33,483 nucleotides of DNA from Mycolicibacterium sp. BiH015 (GTDB lineage Bacteria; Actinomycetota; Actinomycetes; Mycobacteriales; Mycobacteriaceae), in the NCBI RefSeq assembly GCF_027706845.1, contig NZ_JAQGCZ010000028.1, positions 1 through 33,483 on the forward strand, in the 5' to 3' direction. The first letter of the stretch is position 1. Each line of letters opens with the position of its first letter. A model generated the notes under the pieces. It was not told where the DNA came from. It made no database searches and worked only from the letters and a program-made list of their open reading frames with translations. Of this stretch, positions 32,647 to 33,483 are shown one piece after another. The position numbers and the translations under genes were made by a program.

Positions 32647-33483
32647 TCAGGGCCGGTCCGCGAGCTGCACGTCGACGGGCAGGCCGGTTTCCAGTGATTC
32701 AACGCCGGCGGCGCACACGGCCGCGGCGGCGTAGCCGTCCCACGCGGTGGGACCGTCGATGTTCGTGCCGGACATGACCGCGTCGACCCAGCGCTGGATC
32801 TCCGTGTCGTACGCGCGGCCGAAGCGCTCCCGGAAGCCGGGGGTGATCGTTCCGCCCCAGGTGCCGGGGGCGCTCTTGCGGACCAGGCCGACGTCGAGAC
32901 CGATCATCGCGCTGCCTTTTTCTCCGACCACCTCGGTACGTACCTCGTAGGCGACACCGGTGGTGACGAACAGCTCGACGTCGACGTGCCGACCGGATAC
33001 GGTCCGCAGGATCGCGATCTGTGGATCGATGACGCCCTGCGGCGCAGCGGGATTCGAGTTCGGTTTGACGATCTGCACGCTGGCGATCTCCTCGCCGAAG
33101 AGGAACCGGGTGACATCGACTTCGTGGACCAGGGAGTCCTTGACGATCAGCGAGCTGTCAAAATACGACGGCACACTGGGGTTGCGGTGCACGCAGTGCA
33201 TCACCAAGGGCTCACCGAGTTCGCCGCCGTCGAGCAGGGCCTTGAGGCGCATGTATTCGTCGTCGAAGCGGCGCATGAACCCCACCTGGATCAGCGGGCG
33301 CTCCAGTTCGGACTCCCGCCTGACGATCTCCAGCGAGGTCGCGACATCCGTCGTCAGCGGCTTTTCGCACATGACCGGCTTGGAGTGTTCCAGGCAGGCG
33401 AGCAGCTGCTTCTCGTGTGCGGCGCCCGGGGTGGCGAGCACGACGGCGTCGACGTCCGGGTCGGCGATGGCGTCGAGTGGGTC
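32647..33483 (-). CDS. iolG: Gfo/Idh/MocA dehydrogenase, myo-inositol 2-dehydrogenase-like (5' end outside window)
   Basis: The last 278 or so codons are present; the open frame continues to the window edge, so the start and most of the Rossmann domain are missing. The segment VVLATPGAAHEKQLLACLEH leads to the family CEKPLTTD motif (EKP with the catalytic Lys) and later DSLVHEVDVTRFLFGEE, which carries the Asp and His used in inositol dehydrogenases. The C-terminal alpha/beta domain follows with WGGTITPGFRERF. It is the gene before mmsA, and together they suggest an iol cluster for myo-inositol breakdown continuing to the right. An internal start near 33441 is not real. Confidence 0.8.
   Translation of the reverse strand, partial: DPLDAIADPDVDAVVLATPGAAHEKQLLACLEHSKPVMCEKPLTTDVATSLEIVRRESELERPLIQVGFMRRFDDEYMRLKALLDGGELGEPLVMHCVHRNPSVPSYFDSSLIVKDSLVHEVDVTRFLFGEEIASVQIVKPNSNPAAPQGVIDPQIAILRTVSGRHVDVELFVTTGVAYEVRTEVVGEKGSAMIGLDVGLVRKSAPGTWGGTITPGFRERFGRAYDTEIQRWVDAVMSGTNIDGPTAWDGYAAAAVCAAGVESLETGLPVDVQLADRP

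Overview
The window looks like the chromosome of a fast-growing mycobacterium (Mycolicibacterium-type). It is GC-rich. It carries the conserved block tRNA-Gly / tRNA-Pro / tig / clpP1 / clpP2 / mmuM / clpX, and also F420/PPOX-type, MmpS-like, FdhF/FdhD and PGRS-like genes. The rpiB-nei1-tig-clpP1P2-mmuM-clpX order is, from memory, that of the M. tuberculosis Rv2465c-Rv2457c neighbourhood, with extra genes inserted. Species cannot be fixed from the sequence alone. Layout: (1) 1-640, a 27-bp tandem repeat and rpiB. (2) 640-5880, a self-contained nitrogen-compound module: a FadR-type GntR regulator, a NitT/TauT-class ABC importer (lipoprotein, permease, ATPase; minus strand) and a divergent allophanate hydrolase. 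The promoter of the regulator and the divergent importer/hydrolase promoter region each carry three ATACA boxes spaced exactly 12 bp apart, which ties the module to one regulator. (3) 5893-10818, the DNA glycosylase nei1, a CPA1 cation/proton antiporter, and three envelope or secreted proteins (a Gly/Trp-tailed membrane protein, a C39-like secreted protein, and a repeat + MmpS-like protein). (4) 11024-17520, the proteostasis core: tRNA-Gly(TCC) with a clear terminator, tRNA-Pro(TGG), tig, a ClgR-like box, clpP1-clpP2 (ATGA overlap), a PPOX-fold protein, a tiny Pro/Gly-rich secreted protein, mmuM, and clpX. (5) 17527-20357, two tandem paralogous GT-B glycosyltransferases and a coupled 54-codon small ORF. 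(6) 20593-22281, a secreted PGRS-like glycine-rich protein that has no PE domain. (7) 22430-25645, fdhF-fdhD, joined by a 32-bp tandem repeat that encodes two chained mini-ORFs. (8) 25910-31117, a type III glutamine synthetase, a beta-propeller lipoprotein and a second CPA1 antiporter, separated by copies of a dispersed palindromic repeat. (9) 31118-33483, mmsA/iolA and the 3' part of an iolG-like dehydrogenase that runs off the right edge, suggesting the start of a myo-inositol catabolism cluster. Working together: Trigger factor, ClpP1P2 and ClpX form the essential folding/degradation axis. The allophanate module and the GSIII enzyme both concern nitrogen acquisition but are far apart and show no shared site that I can see. 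The most interesting unexplained items are the PE-less PGRS protein, the 12-bp-phased operator, the chained mini-ORF repeat before fdhD, the small ORF behind the glycosyltransferases, and the dispersed palindromes.
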